Source: Paenibacillus vini (GTDB lineage Bacteria; Bacillota; Bacilli; Paenibacillales; Paenibacillaceae). From it: 64,000 bases of DNA. A program made the position numbers and the translations under genes. Below are positions 24,536-34,575 of the stretch, one piece after another. The notes under the pieces are model-generated. The model was not told the origin of the DNA. It did not search any database and saw only the letters and a list, made by a program, of their open reading frames with translations. The DNA lies in NCBI RefSeq assembly GCF_018403325.1, contig NZ_BOSL01000017.1, positions 46,695-110,694 of the forward strand. Direction: 5' to 3'. How positions within the stretch are numbered: position 1 is the stretch's first letter; each line of letters begins with the position of its first letter.

Positions 24536-27175
24536 TTAAAGTGAGTTATACCACGCTTTAAATTCATTGTTGTGGTTTCTCATTTGATCAAGTTCATCTA
24601 ATAAATCGGATTTATTATACGTTAGAGTTTGATTATTTTTATCAATATGAACTGATATTCCGCTAATTTTTGAATAGGTACGTCTGATAATACTATTACT
24701 TCCCTTCTTCCCATCGTTATCCACGAGCACCTTCAAACCATGGAGTTTATCCCAATTTATATTGTCCTCCTCAGGATCTAAACGAGACCTTACTGAGTTT
24801 AGTAGACATGTATCAATAAAAAATTCAATCATTAACCTTAAGTAAAAAAAGCCTTCAAGAGTGTCAATTGCAGAAGAACAGGGTGAAGCTAGTATCCCTT
24901 CAATTCTTTCCTTTAAATGTTTTGGTGCTTGATAAGGAAGAACCTCGGCTAATACACCTGATAAACCTTCATAAGAATAAACTTCATACCACTTTGCACA
25001 AAATATTTTCGTTGTCTCGTTACATTTAAAAGTATCAGAACAAAGCTTACACTTTGCTCCTCTTCTTCCGTTTTCGAATGAAACTTTATTCTTCAAAGCT
25101 GTCACAAAGGGTTTACTATGTGTGAATACTATAACCTGTCGCTTCTTGCTTTCCGTAACAATCCTCTCTGAGAGTAAATCTATTTTATCTAGATCAAAAC
25201 TCGTAATCGGATCGTCAAGAATAATCGGATTACAATTATCTTCATAGTAATTGATGTCAGCGAAAAAATCTGCCAATCCGAGCAGGTTTTTTTCCCCTTC
25301 ACTTAAAATTATATTGAGTTCTTCACCAAAATACTTACGATCTAAACGTCCCTTTTTTACTTTAGAATCAATACTAAATTTATATTTAAAAAATTGGAGT
25401 TCTGTATTAAACAATTCATTAAATTTATCAATTTGAAGTTTAGTTGTAGCTTCATTTTGTTTCTTTGTAATGTTGCTTTTTACGGTAGATAGAGCGTTAA
25501 TTAACTTTTTATGTTTTGAATTTAACTGAATGAGTTCATAAATCATTTCAAAAGATTCTTTATTTTCTATGACTCTCTTCCTAACATCAATTTTGTCCAA
25601 TTTATAATTAACACCTTCTAATTCAATAATTCTATTTTCTTCTATTTTTTTACATCGTTCTATTTCTTCTTCTTTTTCTTTTATTGATTGATCTAATATT
25701 TCCAAATAGGTCTGTATCTGTTCCTTATTTAATAAAACAGGACTAGCTGTAGGGGCGGATTCTAACATACCGTCGCTTTCCCTCAGTGACGCTAATAGCT
25801 CCTTGTTTTGTTCTCCAAAACCGACTATTTCCGAGATTAATCGAGACTCAAGAAATTTCAATTCTTCAATTTTCTTTTCAATCTGCGTTAACTCAAATTT
25901 CTTTTTTTCTAAGTGATTATTATTCTGTAAAAACAGATTTTTATATTGTTCTACTAATTCGGAAGCTTTTTGATCAAGTGCTTGATTACAAAAAATACAT
26001 GTATCATTATCTCTAGGGTATTCGAAGCTTTTTATAAAGTGTACCGCATGTCCAATAAACTCTTGCCAACCCACTTTATCGATATGTGCCAAATCCATAT
26101 TTCTCAAGGCAGATAATTGTTGTGTTTCCTCAATGTCTTTTGCCTCATTATACTCGAGTTCTAATTTCTTCTGCTTGGCCTGAATACTATCCTTCTCTGC
26201 TAACTTATTTAAGTCATCTTTTATTCTATTGAGATTAATTGTTTCGTTTGTTAGTAACCTTATCTTATCATTACTGTTCTGTTGTATTCTTTCCCTCTGT
26301 GCTAATAATTGTTCATAATTAGTTAATTCCTCAGTAGTGAGGGGTGTAAATAATGAAGAATCAAGCATGCTATCCGAATTATTTAATAAATCTATAACCT
26401 CAGTAAATTTTATAACACTCTTTAAATTATTCTGGATAAGATCTACTGTTCTTTCATTTTCACTGATTTTTTTGTCAAGACAAACTTGAATTTGATCTAC
26501 TTCTTTTATTAATATTTCAAAATAATGCAGCTTAAAAGGTTCTAACTTCCAATCTAAATTTTTTCCCCTTTTGACTACAATATCAATATTTTCATTATCA
26601 AAAATATCTATATATTCTTTAACTCCGCTTATAAAAGAAGGTTCTGTACTAATCCATTCCTGTGATAAACTTTCAATCTGTTGAGTGGGGTCATGGTGCA
26701 TTAAAACGTGATCTGTTCTATTACAATATGAGAGACTGACTCTTTTTTCGTTACCATCATTATTTATGCTTTGGTTTATATATCCCTTTATTTGGTATGC
26801 TCTTTTAGAAAAAACAGACAATGCTTTAAAATAGCTTGATTTTCCTGCACCGTTCTTTCCATAAATGACCGTAAGATGTGGACTAAATGTAATCTCTGAG
26901 TTTTCTTTCAATGCACCTACATTATTGATGTTATGTAATTTTACCAAAGAGTACTGAGAGTTTGTTTGCTCTTGTTCAAATGAATCTTCTACTTCTATTT
27001 CTTCAAAATCCTCAATTGCCTCCTCACCTAATAAAATACCTATAACGGATTCCCTATCCTTATCAGATAAACTGCCTTTTTTAAGCATCATGATGTCTAC
27101 AAGCTTAGTAAACCATTCTTCTTTCCCGTATGATCTGAGCTCTTTTATAAAATCAATACCACTTCTTTTCTCCAA
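24536..27175 (-). CDS. SMC-like AAA ATPase with zinc-hook motif, possible defence protein
   Basis: An 879-residue protein. Walker A GKNGAGKSS lies near 107-114 after an about 80-residue N-terminal extension. Long Glu/Lys-rich coiled coils follow, interrupted by a CxxC hook (CIFCNQ, near 395), as in Rad50 and RloC. Then come the ABC signature LSEGEKNLLG, Walker B PIILDDPITSFD and H-loop VFTHSKPF. A second Cys cluster (CKLCSDTFKC...C) lies near 715-735. The C-terminal about 150 residues are helical; a candidate basic-His stretch (RRTYSKISGISVH) is present, but I cannot match it to the anticodon nuclease triad of RloC/PrrC. Such ATPases are often linked to type I restriction loci, as here. Confidence 0.75.
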   Translation of the reverse strand: MEKRSGIDFIKELRSYGKEEWFTKLVDIMMLKKGSLSDKDRESVIGILLGEEAIEDFEEIEVEDSFEQEQTNSQYSLVKLHNINNVGALKENSEITFSPHLTVIYGKNGAGKSSYFKALSVFSKRAYQIKGYINQSINNDGNEKRVSLSYCNRTDHVLMHHDPTQQIESLSQEWISTEPSFISGVKEYIDIFDNENIDIVVKRGKNLDWKLEPFKLHYFEILIKEVDQIQVCLDKKISENERTVDLIQNNLKSVIKFTEVIDLLNNSDSMLDSSLFTPLTTEELTNYEQLLAQRERIQQNSNDKIRLLTNETINLNRIKDDLNKLAEKDSIQAKQKKLELEYNEAKDIEETQQLSALRNMDLAHIDKVGWQEFIGHAVHFIKSFEYPRDNDTCIFCNQALDQKASELVEQYKNLFLQNNNHLEKKKFELTQIEKKIEELKFLESRLISEIVGFGEQNKELLASLRESDGMLESAPTASPVLLNKEQIQTYLEILDQSIKEKEEEIERCKKIEENRIIELEGVNYKLDKIDVRKRVIENKESFEMIYELIQLNSKHKKLINALSTVKSNITKKQNEATTKLQIDKFNELFNTELQFFKYKFSIDSKVKKGRLDRKYFGEELNIILSEGEKNLLGLADFFADINYYEDNCNPIILDDPITSFDLDKIDLLSERIVTESKKRQVIVFTHSKPFVTALKNKVSFENGRRGAKCKLCSDTFKCNETTKIFCAKWYEVYSYEGLSGVLAEVLPYQAPKHLKERIEGILASPCSSAIDTLEGFFYLRLMIEFFIDTCLLNSVRSRLDPEEDNINWDKLHGLKVLVDNDGKKGSNSIIRRTYSKISGISVHIDKNNQTLTYNKSDLLDELDQMRNHNNEFKAWYNSL

Positions 27176-27489
27176 GACTAAACCTCCTTTCCGACCATTA
27201 CTTTTTATCTATTCTACTGCATGTGCCAAATTACCTCCTTAGATTTGTGAATAATCTTCAAGTTCTAATTTTTATAAGAATTTATATTGTCATAAAATTT
27301 TTATGCATTATCATCTAAGACAAAGTGAATTAGAGAAAACAAATACGTTTATCGACTATTCGAAAATATAATACTCAAAATTACTGACTTCTTTACACAA
27401 GAATTATTATATACCCCTACAACATATATATATATAATTGTAAATAGATATTATAAGGACTATAATAAAAACATAAAAGGAGGCGTAAA

Positions 27490-27687
27490 ATGAATGTTGA
27501 TATAGACAATTTTTTTACAGATGAAGACTTAGAAGATTTGCTAATAGAATATAGTTTAGAGGTTTGCGGCTTGTATATGGGAGATATATACAATGAGCCG
27601 ACAAGAATCGTCAATCCTCAAATCAAAAAGCTTATTGACGAATTTAAATTGCTTAAAATGTACTATATGGAAAGATCAGCACTTTAA
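27490..27687 (+). CDS. Small acidic protein, function unknown
   Basis: 65 residues, with 14 Asp/Glu against 6 Lys/Arg, the acid clustered in the first third (DEDLEDLLIEY). AAAGGAGG precedes the ATG, a TATAAT-like box lies near 27460-27470, and a terminator follows, so it looks like a genuine single-gene unit. It sits between the ATPase and the restriction cluster, on the opposite strand to both. Not recognised. A DNA-mimic or immunity-type role is conceivable from charge and position only. The 27,176-27,489 gap before it is AT-rich and holds only this promoter. Confidence 0.55.
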   Translation: MNVDIDNFFTDEDLEDLLIEYSLEVCGLYMGDIYNEPTRIVNPQIKKLIDEFKLLKMYYMERSAL

Positions 27688-27755
27688 TATTCGGTTGATA
27701 ATATCATTACTGTCCAAAACGCTTCTTTAAGCCAATTCAAACGAGAAAGAGCAAG

Positions 27756-27784
27756 AAAAAAACCACCATTACTGGTGGTTTTTC
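27756..27784 (+). terminator. Terminator between the small acidic gene and the ygjP-like gene
   Basis: A perfect 8-bp stem AACCACCA / TGGTGGTT (27761-27768 with 27773-27780) with A and T runs on either side, suited to work in both directions. Confidence 0.85.
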
Positions 27785-27856
27785 ATTGATTGATATGTTT
27801 TACTCTTACTCTTACTCTTACACTAATAAAAGCACCACAGTATAATAATATTTCAC

Positions 27857-28582
27857 CTACAATTCTTTTACTACTTCTTCATCCAAAATTGACTTTCTTA
27901 ATTCCCAGTCCGGCATTAATGTAAAAAGCATATTATAGAATTTTTCACTATGATCATTGTATTGGAAGTGAATCAATTCGTGCAGAATCACATAGTCAAT
28001 ACAATACTTAGGTGCTTTAATCAACTCTGAATTAATTAGTATTATATTTGAGTCGATGAGTGCCGAACCCCAACGTGCCCTCATTGTTCTTATTTCAATT
28101 TTCGGTCTTTTGATACCGTATTTCTTTGCCAATGTATATTGCTTATCTAATGATTCTTCAAATGCTTTAATCGCCTTCTCACGATACCACTCATCCATTA
28201 ATTTAGCTTTTCGAGCATAATTATTGGGGTCTTGGACCATAAGGACAATAAATCCACGGTAATACTTTACGAGTTCACTTTCCCTTGTGACTTCTACCCT
28301 CAAACGATATTGTTTACCTAAATACATATACGATTCGCCGCTAACATATTCTCTATCTCTTTGTTTATATGGCAGTACATTTTCGAAAGTCTTAATATTC
28401 TTTAGTATCCATTCACCTTTATTCCTCACAAAATCGTAAATAAAGCTGAGAGGGACTTTATCTGAAGCAGATACCATTATCGTCATATTGGGTTTAATGT
28501 TGAGATTAACATTCTTAACTTTTTTTCGTTCAACGAAAAACTCGATTAACCGATTTGCATATACAATTTGATGTTTTTCCAT
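27857..28582 (-). CDS. YgjP-like metallopeptidase of type I restriction loci
   Basis: A 241-residue predicted zinc hydrolase of the YgjP/WLM (SprT-like) family. The catalytic HELIHFQYNDHSEKFYNML stretch near 200-220 supplies HExxH and a downstream His/Glu. The N-terminal half is a beta-rich region (about 10-130). Genes of this family commonly follow hsdR in type I restriction-modification operons. Here it lies 12 bp after hsdR on the same strand, with AAGGTAGTG before its ATG. Its role is not known; degrading or processing restriction subunits is one possibility. Confidence 0.85.
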   Translation of the reverse strand: MEKHQIVYANRLIEFFVERKKVKNVNLNIKPNMTIMVSASDKVPLSFIYDFVRNKGEWILKNIKTFENVLPYKQRDREYVSGESYMYLGKQYRLRVEVTRESELVKYYRGFIVLMVQDPNNYARKAKLMDEWYREKAIKAFEESLDKQYTLAKKYGIKRPKIEIRTMRARWGSALIDSNIILINSELIKAPKYCIDYVILHELIHFQYNDHSEKFYNMLFTLMPDWELRKSILDEEVVKEL

Positions 28583-28594
28583 GTTGTCACTACC

Positions 28595-31500
28595 TTAATA
28601 ACGACGTAATGCCACTGTCTTTATTTGTTCAATAATTTTATCTACTTGGTCGAAGCCAAGCCGGACATTATGCTCTTTCGTAAAGTCAAAGATAAGATCA
28701 TCTAATTCCTGGGCGATCCGATTGTGAACTTGCATGTTATCATGCCAATCCACTTTAGTATGTGCACGAATAATACCTTCCATTTTTAATGCTAATTCAG
28801 CTAACAATTCTTTACTTAAATTCTGCCCATTCTTGATGCCTTTCGTAACATCGTAGGAAGCCAACTGCTCTTTAATGATGTCTTTAGTTACACCGTAGAA
28901 AGCCTGTGCATTTGAATTTTTCTTAATGCTGTCGGGATAATTCTCAACAGGTTCTCCCTGCTGGTATTCCCTTTTGAGAGAATTCATTTTTTGCAAATAC
29001 TCAGCCTCAGAAATTCTTTGTTGCTTGTACGCGTCAATTGCTTCCTTAATCCGTTCTGAGAACTTCTTGTAATACGCAGGGTTCTCATCCCATTTAGTAT
29101 TGATACTTTTTGTAAGTCGAGTACGAATTGCATCCGCTTTAGCACGTTTCGAATCTAAGCGTTCAAGCTCTTCTTCGAAAGCCTTTTCATTGAGAATATC
29201 CACTGGATTAGTGATACGAATGACCTCTTCGGCAGAAATGTAATGATCCATTAGCTTCTGCATTTTTGCTTCATATTCCTTATGATCAATGGTATCAGAA
29301 TATCGTAGTTTAACGGCTTTACGAAGTTCCTGAAAAAACTTCAAATCAGTTTTATACTTCGTCAATTCCTCCTGGGGCAGTGCATTATAGATTTTCTCAG
29401 ACTCTAACGCGATCCCAAGATTTTTTCCAAACTTCGAGAGAACTCCATAAAACTCTTGTCTCCGTTCCTCATCCTCAAGCCAAACCTCATACTCTTCCAT
29501 ATCCTGCTTATTCTTAATGGAGGAAAAAATATGGAGCAAATCGGAGTAATATTGCCTCAAGGAACCAATAATGCTAATTACATCATAGATAGCTCCTTGC
29601 AAATCCTTTGGATCAAAGTTTTCAAGCCCTGCACCTGAATACATTTCTAATGCTTGGTCTAGTCGATCCAGCAATCCTCTGTAATCAATAATGAACCCAT
29701 AATCCTTACCATCATACAATCTATTGACTCTGGCGATTGCCTGCAATAACGTGTGCTCTTTCATTGGCTTATCAATATACAAAACAGTTGCACGCGGTGC
29801 ATCGAAACCCGTAAGAAGCTTATCAACAACAATTATTAACTCAATGTCATCGCCATCGATGAAATCCTCCTTCACAGCATCTTCATAGGATTCTTCATCG
29901 CCATAGCGTTTCATCATTCGGGTCCAAAAATTCAGCACCTTATCTCTTGAAACTTCATCAACTACCTCATGTCCTTCACGTTGATCAGGCGGTGATATAA
30001 CAACGGCACATGTAAGATCTCCAAGCTCTTCGAAAGCTTCAAAATATCGAATAGCCTCAATCTTACTATTGGTAGCAAGCATAGCTTTAAACTGGCTTCC
30101 CTGTGTTTTATAATTGTCCAGAAAGTGCTGGTTAATATCGAAGGCTATCATGCTGATACGTTGATTTGATGAAGCTATTCTCTCAAATTGACTCCACTTT
30201 TTCATGACTTCATCTTTTTGTTTCTCATTCAAATTGCGAGTAATCATTTCAAGTCGAGTATCTATAGCCTTTTGATTTACAGTTTGATCGACCATTTTAC
30301 CTTCGTAAAGAAGGGGGACAATAGCTTTATCTTTAACTCCGTCTGCAATCGTGTATGTGTGAATCACCTTACCAAACTTAATCATGGTGCTCTTTTCTTG
30401 CTTCATAAGCGGTGTACCCGTAAATCCGAGGTAACAAGCATTTGGAAATACCCTTTTCATCTTGATATGAAGCTCTCCATACTGAGTACGATGAGATTCA
30501 TCAACTAAGACAAATATATCCTTGGATTCAATAGGTTTTTGTTTAGATGACGCAGTATCAAACTTATGTACTAAAGTCGTTACAATATCTGCGTTGTTAT
30601 CGTTAATAAGTTCCACCAAATGCGATCCTGAGGTTGCCCTGTTTGCTTTTAACCTGGTGTGCTTAAATGTCTTATGAATTTGTTTATCCAGCTCCACACG
30701 ATCGGTAACAACGACTACTTTAGGATTAACCTCTTTCATCTCGGTTAGGATATACTTAGCCAACATCACCATTGTCAAACTCTTACCCGAACCCTGAGTG
30801 TGCCAAATGACACCTGATTGACGATTTCCGCTATCATCGCGTTCTTGAACAGTATTAATGATTTCCTTAATCGCAAAGTATTGCTGGTATCGAGTTACCT
30901 TTTTGGCATCCTTATCAAAGAGGGTAAAGTAATAAGTTAGTTCCAATAAGCGTTCAGGATGAAAAAGCGAGATGATGTTCTTGTCTTGCATAGTTGGCAA
31001 GCGATCTCTAACTGTTCCATCTAACAACTCCTTCAACCATTCTTCCTTCTCTTCTTTCCAAACCGACCAAAACTTCTTTGGTGTATTGCATGTTGCGTAC
31101 TTTGTCTCATTTTTGTTCGTTGACATGACAATCTGTACGTACTTAAAGAGCTGAGGAGCATACTCTTTTCCCTGGTTTCGAATCATTTGGCTTATACCTT
31201 GTTCCATCGAGATGGATGCCTTCTTACATTCAATAACCACAAAGGGAATACCATTCACAAATAACACAACATCGGGACGTACCGTGCCACGCCCATCCAT
31301 CCGTTCTACAGCGAATTCTTCAACCACATGAAAAATATTATTTTCGATGTTTTCCCAATCGATGTAATGAATCGTGAAGGATTTCTTTGAGCCGTCAGGT
31401 AAGAATTCAGTGTAACTACGCCCCATCATCAGCGTCTCAAAGATCTTCTCATTCGTTTTCACAAGCCCATCAGTCAACGGCTCATCTAAATCCCGTATAG

Positions 31501-31729
31501 CTTGATGGATGTTATTATGACTGAATCTATACGTAACACCTTTGTATTCGTAGGAATTCAACTCTTTTATCTTTTCTTCCAATACCGTTTTAATTAAAAC
31601 TTCATTGAAACTGCCACGCATTGATTGAGCTTGCTCAGGAGTCAGAATCTTATAATTCAATCCTTGCAAAACCTCAAGTGCAGGTTGTTGACTGATATAC
31701 ATCTCGTCAAAACTTTTGGGGCGTTCCAC
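28595..31729 (-). CDS. hsdR: Type I restriction enzyme, R (motor-nuclease) subunit
   Basis: About 1044 residues. The N-terminal nuclease domain carries a PD-(D/E)xK core (RPDVVLFVNGIPFVVIECKK, about 170-195). The SF2 translocase follows, with Walker A TQGSGKSLT, the DEAD-type LVDESHRTQ, and the later motifs GFTGTPL and ARVNRLYDGK. HsdR cleaves unmethylated DNA at a distance after ATP-driven translocation, in complex with HsdM and HsdS. The GTG at 31729 is chosen because GGAGGT precedes it by six bases and the product begins like homologues (VERPKSF). A TTG at 31768 would add 13 residues. Confidence 0.95.
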   Translation of the reverse strand: MERPKSFDEMYISQQPALEVLQGLNYKILTPEQAQSMRGSFNEVLIKTVLEEKIKELNSYEYKGVTYRFSHNNIHQAIRDLDEPLTDGLVKTNEKIFETLMMGRSYTEFLPDGSKKSFTIHYIDWENIENNIFHVVEEFAVERMDGRGTVRPDVVLFVNGIPFVVIECKKASISMEQGISQMIRNQGKEYAPQLFKYVQIVMSTNKNETKYATCNTPKKFWSVWKEEKEEWLKELLDGTVRDRLPTMQDKNIISLFHPERLLELTYYFTLFDKDAKKVTRYQQYFAIKEIINTVQERDDSGNRQSGVIWHTQGSGKSLTMVMLAKYILTEMKEVNPKVVVVTDRVELDKQIHKTFKHTRLKANRATSGSHLVELINDNNADIVTTLVHKFDTASSKQKPIESKDIFVLVDESHRTQYGELHIKMKRVFPNACYLGFTGTPLMKQEKSTMIKFGKVIHTYTIADGVKDKAIVPLLYEGKMVDQTVNQKAIDTRLEMITRNLNEKQKDEVMKKWSQFERIASSNQRISMIAFDINQHFLDNYKTQGSQFKAMLATNSKIEAIRYFEAFEELGDLTCAVVISPPDQREGHEVVDEVSRDKVLNFWTRMMKRYGDEESYEDAVKEDFIDGDDIELIIVVDKLLTGFDAPRATVLYIDKPMKEHTLLQAIARVNRLYDGKDYGFIIDYRGLLDRLDQALEMYSGAGLENFDPKDLQGAIYDVISIIGSLRQYYSDLLHIFSSIKNKQDMEEYEVWLEDEERRQEFYGVLSKFGKNLGIALESEKIYNALPQEELTKYKTDLKFFQELRKAVKLRYSDTIDHKEYEAKMQKLMDHYISAEEVIRITNPVDILNEKAFEEELERLDSKRAKADAIRTRLTKSINTKWDENPAYYKKFSERIKEAIDAYKQQRISEAEYLQKMNSLKREYQQGEPVENYPDSIKKNSNAQAFYGVTKDIIKEQLASYDVTKGIKNGQNLSKELLAELALKMEGIIRAHTKVDWHDNMQVHNRIAQELDDLIFDFTKEHNVRLGFDQVDKIIEQIKTVALRRY

Positions 31730-31771
31730 ATCCACACCTCCAAGCTTGGGATTAGAAGAAATGGGCAAAGG

Positions 31772-33022
31772 TTAGACCTTTACCCGCACTTTTCCTGTCA
31801 GTAAGCCTTGCATAAGACTTTTTTTCTGCTGTTGAATATATTCAAGTTCAGTTTCCATGAGTTCTATTAAGTTATCCAGACAAATTAATACATTTGCAAT
31901 CGCCTTTTGTTCACTTACATCTTGCGGGATTATAACCTTGATGCCTTTTAAGTTTTCATACTTCAGATTTAAAGTGTCATCCACCAAACCTTGAGAATAT
32001 CTCCTGAATAGATTAATTGTGTATGGAAGTTTAAATAGAAAGCCCATATAATAAGAATCCACTCGGTTAGTTGGCTTCAAAATAGTATATGCTGGACTTA
32101 CTATTCCCTCATATTTCGAGACACCTGACACGCCTTGCCACAATCGCATAGTGTTATAACCGATATCTAAGGGCATTACCCGTTTATACTTTGATTTATC
32201 TTCACTTGAATTATCTTTTATATCGACCTCTGTACGACGCACAATTCCTTTCCGAGAGGTAATTGCTAATAACTCAAGATCATTGTAACCTATCTCTTTT
32301 CTTTCTTTGAACAGATCTCCTAACTTAGCTTCTACCCACTCCCCTCCAAAACCTGGCAATCTGCTCTTTCCTGTCAGCAACTTCTGCATTAACCCTTTTT
32401 TCTGCTCTTTTTCTTTCTCAATTAACTTTACTTTTAATTCTATTGCTTTGTCCCAGATGGATAGAATGGAAGCAATTTTCTGTTGTTCTTCATATTCTGG
32501 AAAAGGTATCTCCAAAGATAAAAAGTTTTCTTTTGATATATTTTTCATACTATTACTCGTGCCTGTAGCTAATACTTTTATTCTATTTTTTATTGTATTT
32601 AAGGATAGTGTATTTGCCAGCCATCTTCCATCTACTTTTACTTTATAATTAGCTTGCCAAATTTTATCAGACAAAAAGAGTCTTTCATAATTTTTATCAA
32701 CATACCCAACCTCGCCTACCAGTTCAGGAGTATTAGCACGACTTATTAATATAGCCCCTTTTTTGGGATTCAATTTCGCTCGACCTAATTCTTCATCTAA
32801 TATTTTTTTATTTTCTTTAATGTGAAGATAACCATTAGACACCGCACTTGTTTTTAATACTCCAAAGTCTCCACTTCCCGCTGGATAATCCAGAGAATTA
32901 ACACTAACCCCTGCCTCTAATGACTCAATTATTTCACTCAATTGGATTATTTTCCAGTTATCAAAGTTGGAGTTCTTCCCGTCTTTCCCAATTATCCCTT
33001 CCGCAGTTACCAAATTTTCCAT
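31772..33022 (-). CDS. hsdS: Type I restriction-modification specificity subunit
   Basis: A 416-residue protein with two target-recognition domains (about 20-165 and 225-375), each followed by the conserved helical spacer: one contains FPEYEEQQKIASIL and LMQKLLTGK, the other VSEQKAIANVL and LMQGLLTGK. It fixes the split DNA site recognised by the methylase-restriction complex. The two spacer repeats are similar and could support domain shuffling. The recognition sequence cannot be read from the protein. It starts 8 bp after hsdM, with TAGGTGACGTA upstream. Confidence 0.94.
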   Translation of the reverse strand: MENLVTAEGIIGKDGKNSNFDNWKIIQLSEIIESLEAGVSVNSLDYPAGSGDFGVLKTSAVSNGYLHIKENKKILDEELGRAKLNPKKGAILISRANTPELVGEVGYVDKNYERLFLSDKIWQANYKVKVDGRWLANTLSLNTIKNRIKVLATGTSNSMKNISKENFLSLEIPFPEYEEQQKIASILSIWDKAIELKVKLIEKEKEQKKGLMQKLLTGKSRLPGFGGEWVEAKLGDLFKERKEIGYNDLELLAITSRKGIVRRTEVDIKDNSSEDKSKYKRVMPLDIGYNTMRLWQGVSGVSKYEGIVSPAYTILKPTNRVDSYYMGFLFKLPYTINLFRRYSQGLVDDTLNLKYENLKGIKVIIPQDVSEQKAIANVLICLDNLIELMETELEYIQQQKKSLMQGLLTGKVRVKV

Positions 33023-33030
33023 TACGTCAC

Positions 33031-34560
33031 CTACACTCCAAGGTCATTAAGATATTTATCCATCTGCAATTCAACTTCTTGAAGCTCCTGCTTAATTTTC
33101 GATATACTCTCTTTCACTTGCTCCATATCAACTGGCTCTTCTTCCTCAAATGTATCAACATAACGTGGAATATTTAGGTTGAAGTCGTTTTCTTTGATCT
33201 CATCCAGCGTAGCAACATATGAATACTTTTCAATGGATTCAAACTTCTCATATGTTTCCACGATTCGTTGAAGATCTTCTTCTCGCAACTTATTCTGGTT
33301 CTTTCCCTTTTCAAAATATTCTTCGCCCGATGCATCAATAAACAGCACCTCTTTACGTTTGCGATCCTTTCTGAAAACCATAATACATGCTGGAATACCC
33401 GTGCCGAAGAATAAATCTTTTGGAAGACCTATTACAGCATCCAGTAAGTTCATCTCGATTATTTGCTGACGAATCTTTTCTTCACTTGATCCACGGAATA
33501 ATACACCATGTGGTAAAATTGTCGCCATTCGCCCGTTCTCAGCTAACGAATATAGCATATGTTGGACAAACGCATAGTCTCCCTTGGATGCAGGTGGTAC
33601 ACCCCATTCAAATCTTCTATGCTGATCCAAGCTTACTTCCATTTTGAACTTCTCATCATTATTTCCTTCACCTGCAAAGCCCATTGCCCATTTGTCGAGA
33701 GAGAAGGGTGGATTAGCAACGATTGCTTGGAACTTCATCAACTTGCCATCTTCCAAGTGAAGTGGATTTGATAATGTGTCACCCCATTCTATCTTCGCAT
33801 CATCTATTCCGTGCAGGTACATGTTCATAAGGGCTAAGGAATGCGTTTGTCCGTTTCGTTCTTGCCCGTATATAGCAACCTTTTTGCTCGGAACTTGATT
33901 CGCTACCTTAATCAGCAAGGAGCCTGAGCCACAAGTTGGATCATAAATGCGATCGTTTTCTATCGGCTTAACCAATCGAGCGAGAAGTTCGGATACCATT
34001 GAAGGAGTGAAAAACTCTCCCCCTTTTTTTCCTGCATCCGAGGCAAAACGTTCGATCATGAATTGATATGCATCACCGATGACATCTTCGCTTCCTACGA
34101 TGGAAGGCTTCAAAATAAGTTTATTCAGGTCCTCCAACAAAGCACGAAGCATTGCATTTCTTTCTTTTGCTTTACCAAGTGTCGCTTCACTGTTAAAGTC
34201 GATATTGCGGAATACTCCACGCAGTTTCCCTGTGTTTTCGTTTTCCAAACGCTCCAATGCTTTATTGATTATCTCACCAATTTCTAAATCGGTCCTTTTA
34301 CTATACAAATAATCAAATGTCGATTGCTCATCCAACACGAAACGTTCCCTGGTTAATGCCCGCTCAATACGTTGTTTGTCACCGTCATAACGTTTTGTAT
34401 ATTCCTCCACATGCTCCTTGTACGAATCACTCAAATACTTGATGAACAACATCGTTAGGATGTAATCCTTATATATACTGGAGTCGATTTTCCCCCGAAA
34501 CGTATCCGCCGCTTGCCATAAAACTGTATTTATTTGTTGTGACGTTATCTTCTCATTCAT
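33031..34560 (-). CDS. hsdM: Type I DNA adenine methyltransferase subunit
   Basis: 509 residues from the ATG at 34560, which has GGAGG eight to nine bases upstream. An N-terminal helical HsdM domain (about 5-140) precedes the methylase domain. SAM-binding motif I is DPTCGSGSLL and catalytic motif IV is NPPF, as in N6-adenine methylases. The C-terminal tail is helical and acidic. It is the first gene of hsdM-hsdS-hsdR-ygjP on the minus strand. Its presence with intact HsdS and HsdR indicates a working restriction system. Confidence 0.96.
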   Translation of the reverse strand: MNEKITSQQINTVLWQAADTFRGKIDSSIYKDYILTMLFIKYLSDSYKEHVEEYTKRYDGDKQRIERALTRERFVLDEQSTFDYLYSKRTDLEIGEIINKALERLENENTGKLRGVFRNIDFNSEATLGKAKERNAMLRALLEDLNKLILKPSIVGSEDVIGDAYQFMIERFASDAGKKGGEFFTPSMVSELLARLVKPIENDRIYDPTCGSGSLLIKVANQVPSKKVAIYGQERNGQTHSLALMNMYLHGIDDAKIEWGDTLSNPLHLEDGKLMKFQAIVANPPFSLDKWAMGFAGEGNNDEKFKMEVSLDQHRRFEWGVPPASKGDYAFVQHMLYSLAENGRMATILPHGVLFRGSSEEKIRQQIIEMNLLDAVIGLPKDLFFGTGIPACIMVFRKDRKRKEVLFIDASGEEYFEKGKNQNKLREEDLQRIVETYEKFESIEKYSYVATLDEIKENDFNLNIPRYVDTFEEEEPVDMEQVKESISKIKQELQEVELQMDKYLNDLGV

Positions 34561-34575
34561 TACTGATGCCTCCAT

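Noticed and set aside
24536-27175. A confirmed anticodon nuclease RloC
   Set aside because: The ATPase and hook fit, but the nuclease triad could not be placed in the C-terminal part.
27795-27830. Three ACTCTT-type hexamer repeats as a possible CRISPR or satellite
   Set aside because: Only three short tandem units with no spacers; treated as simple sequence.
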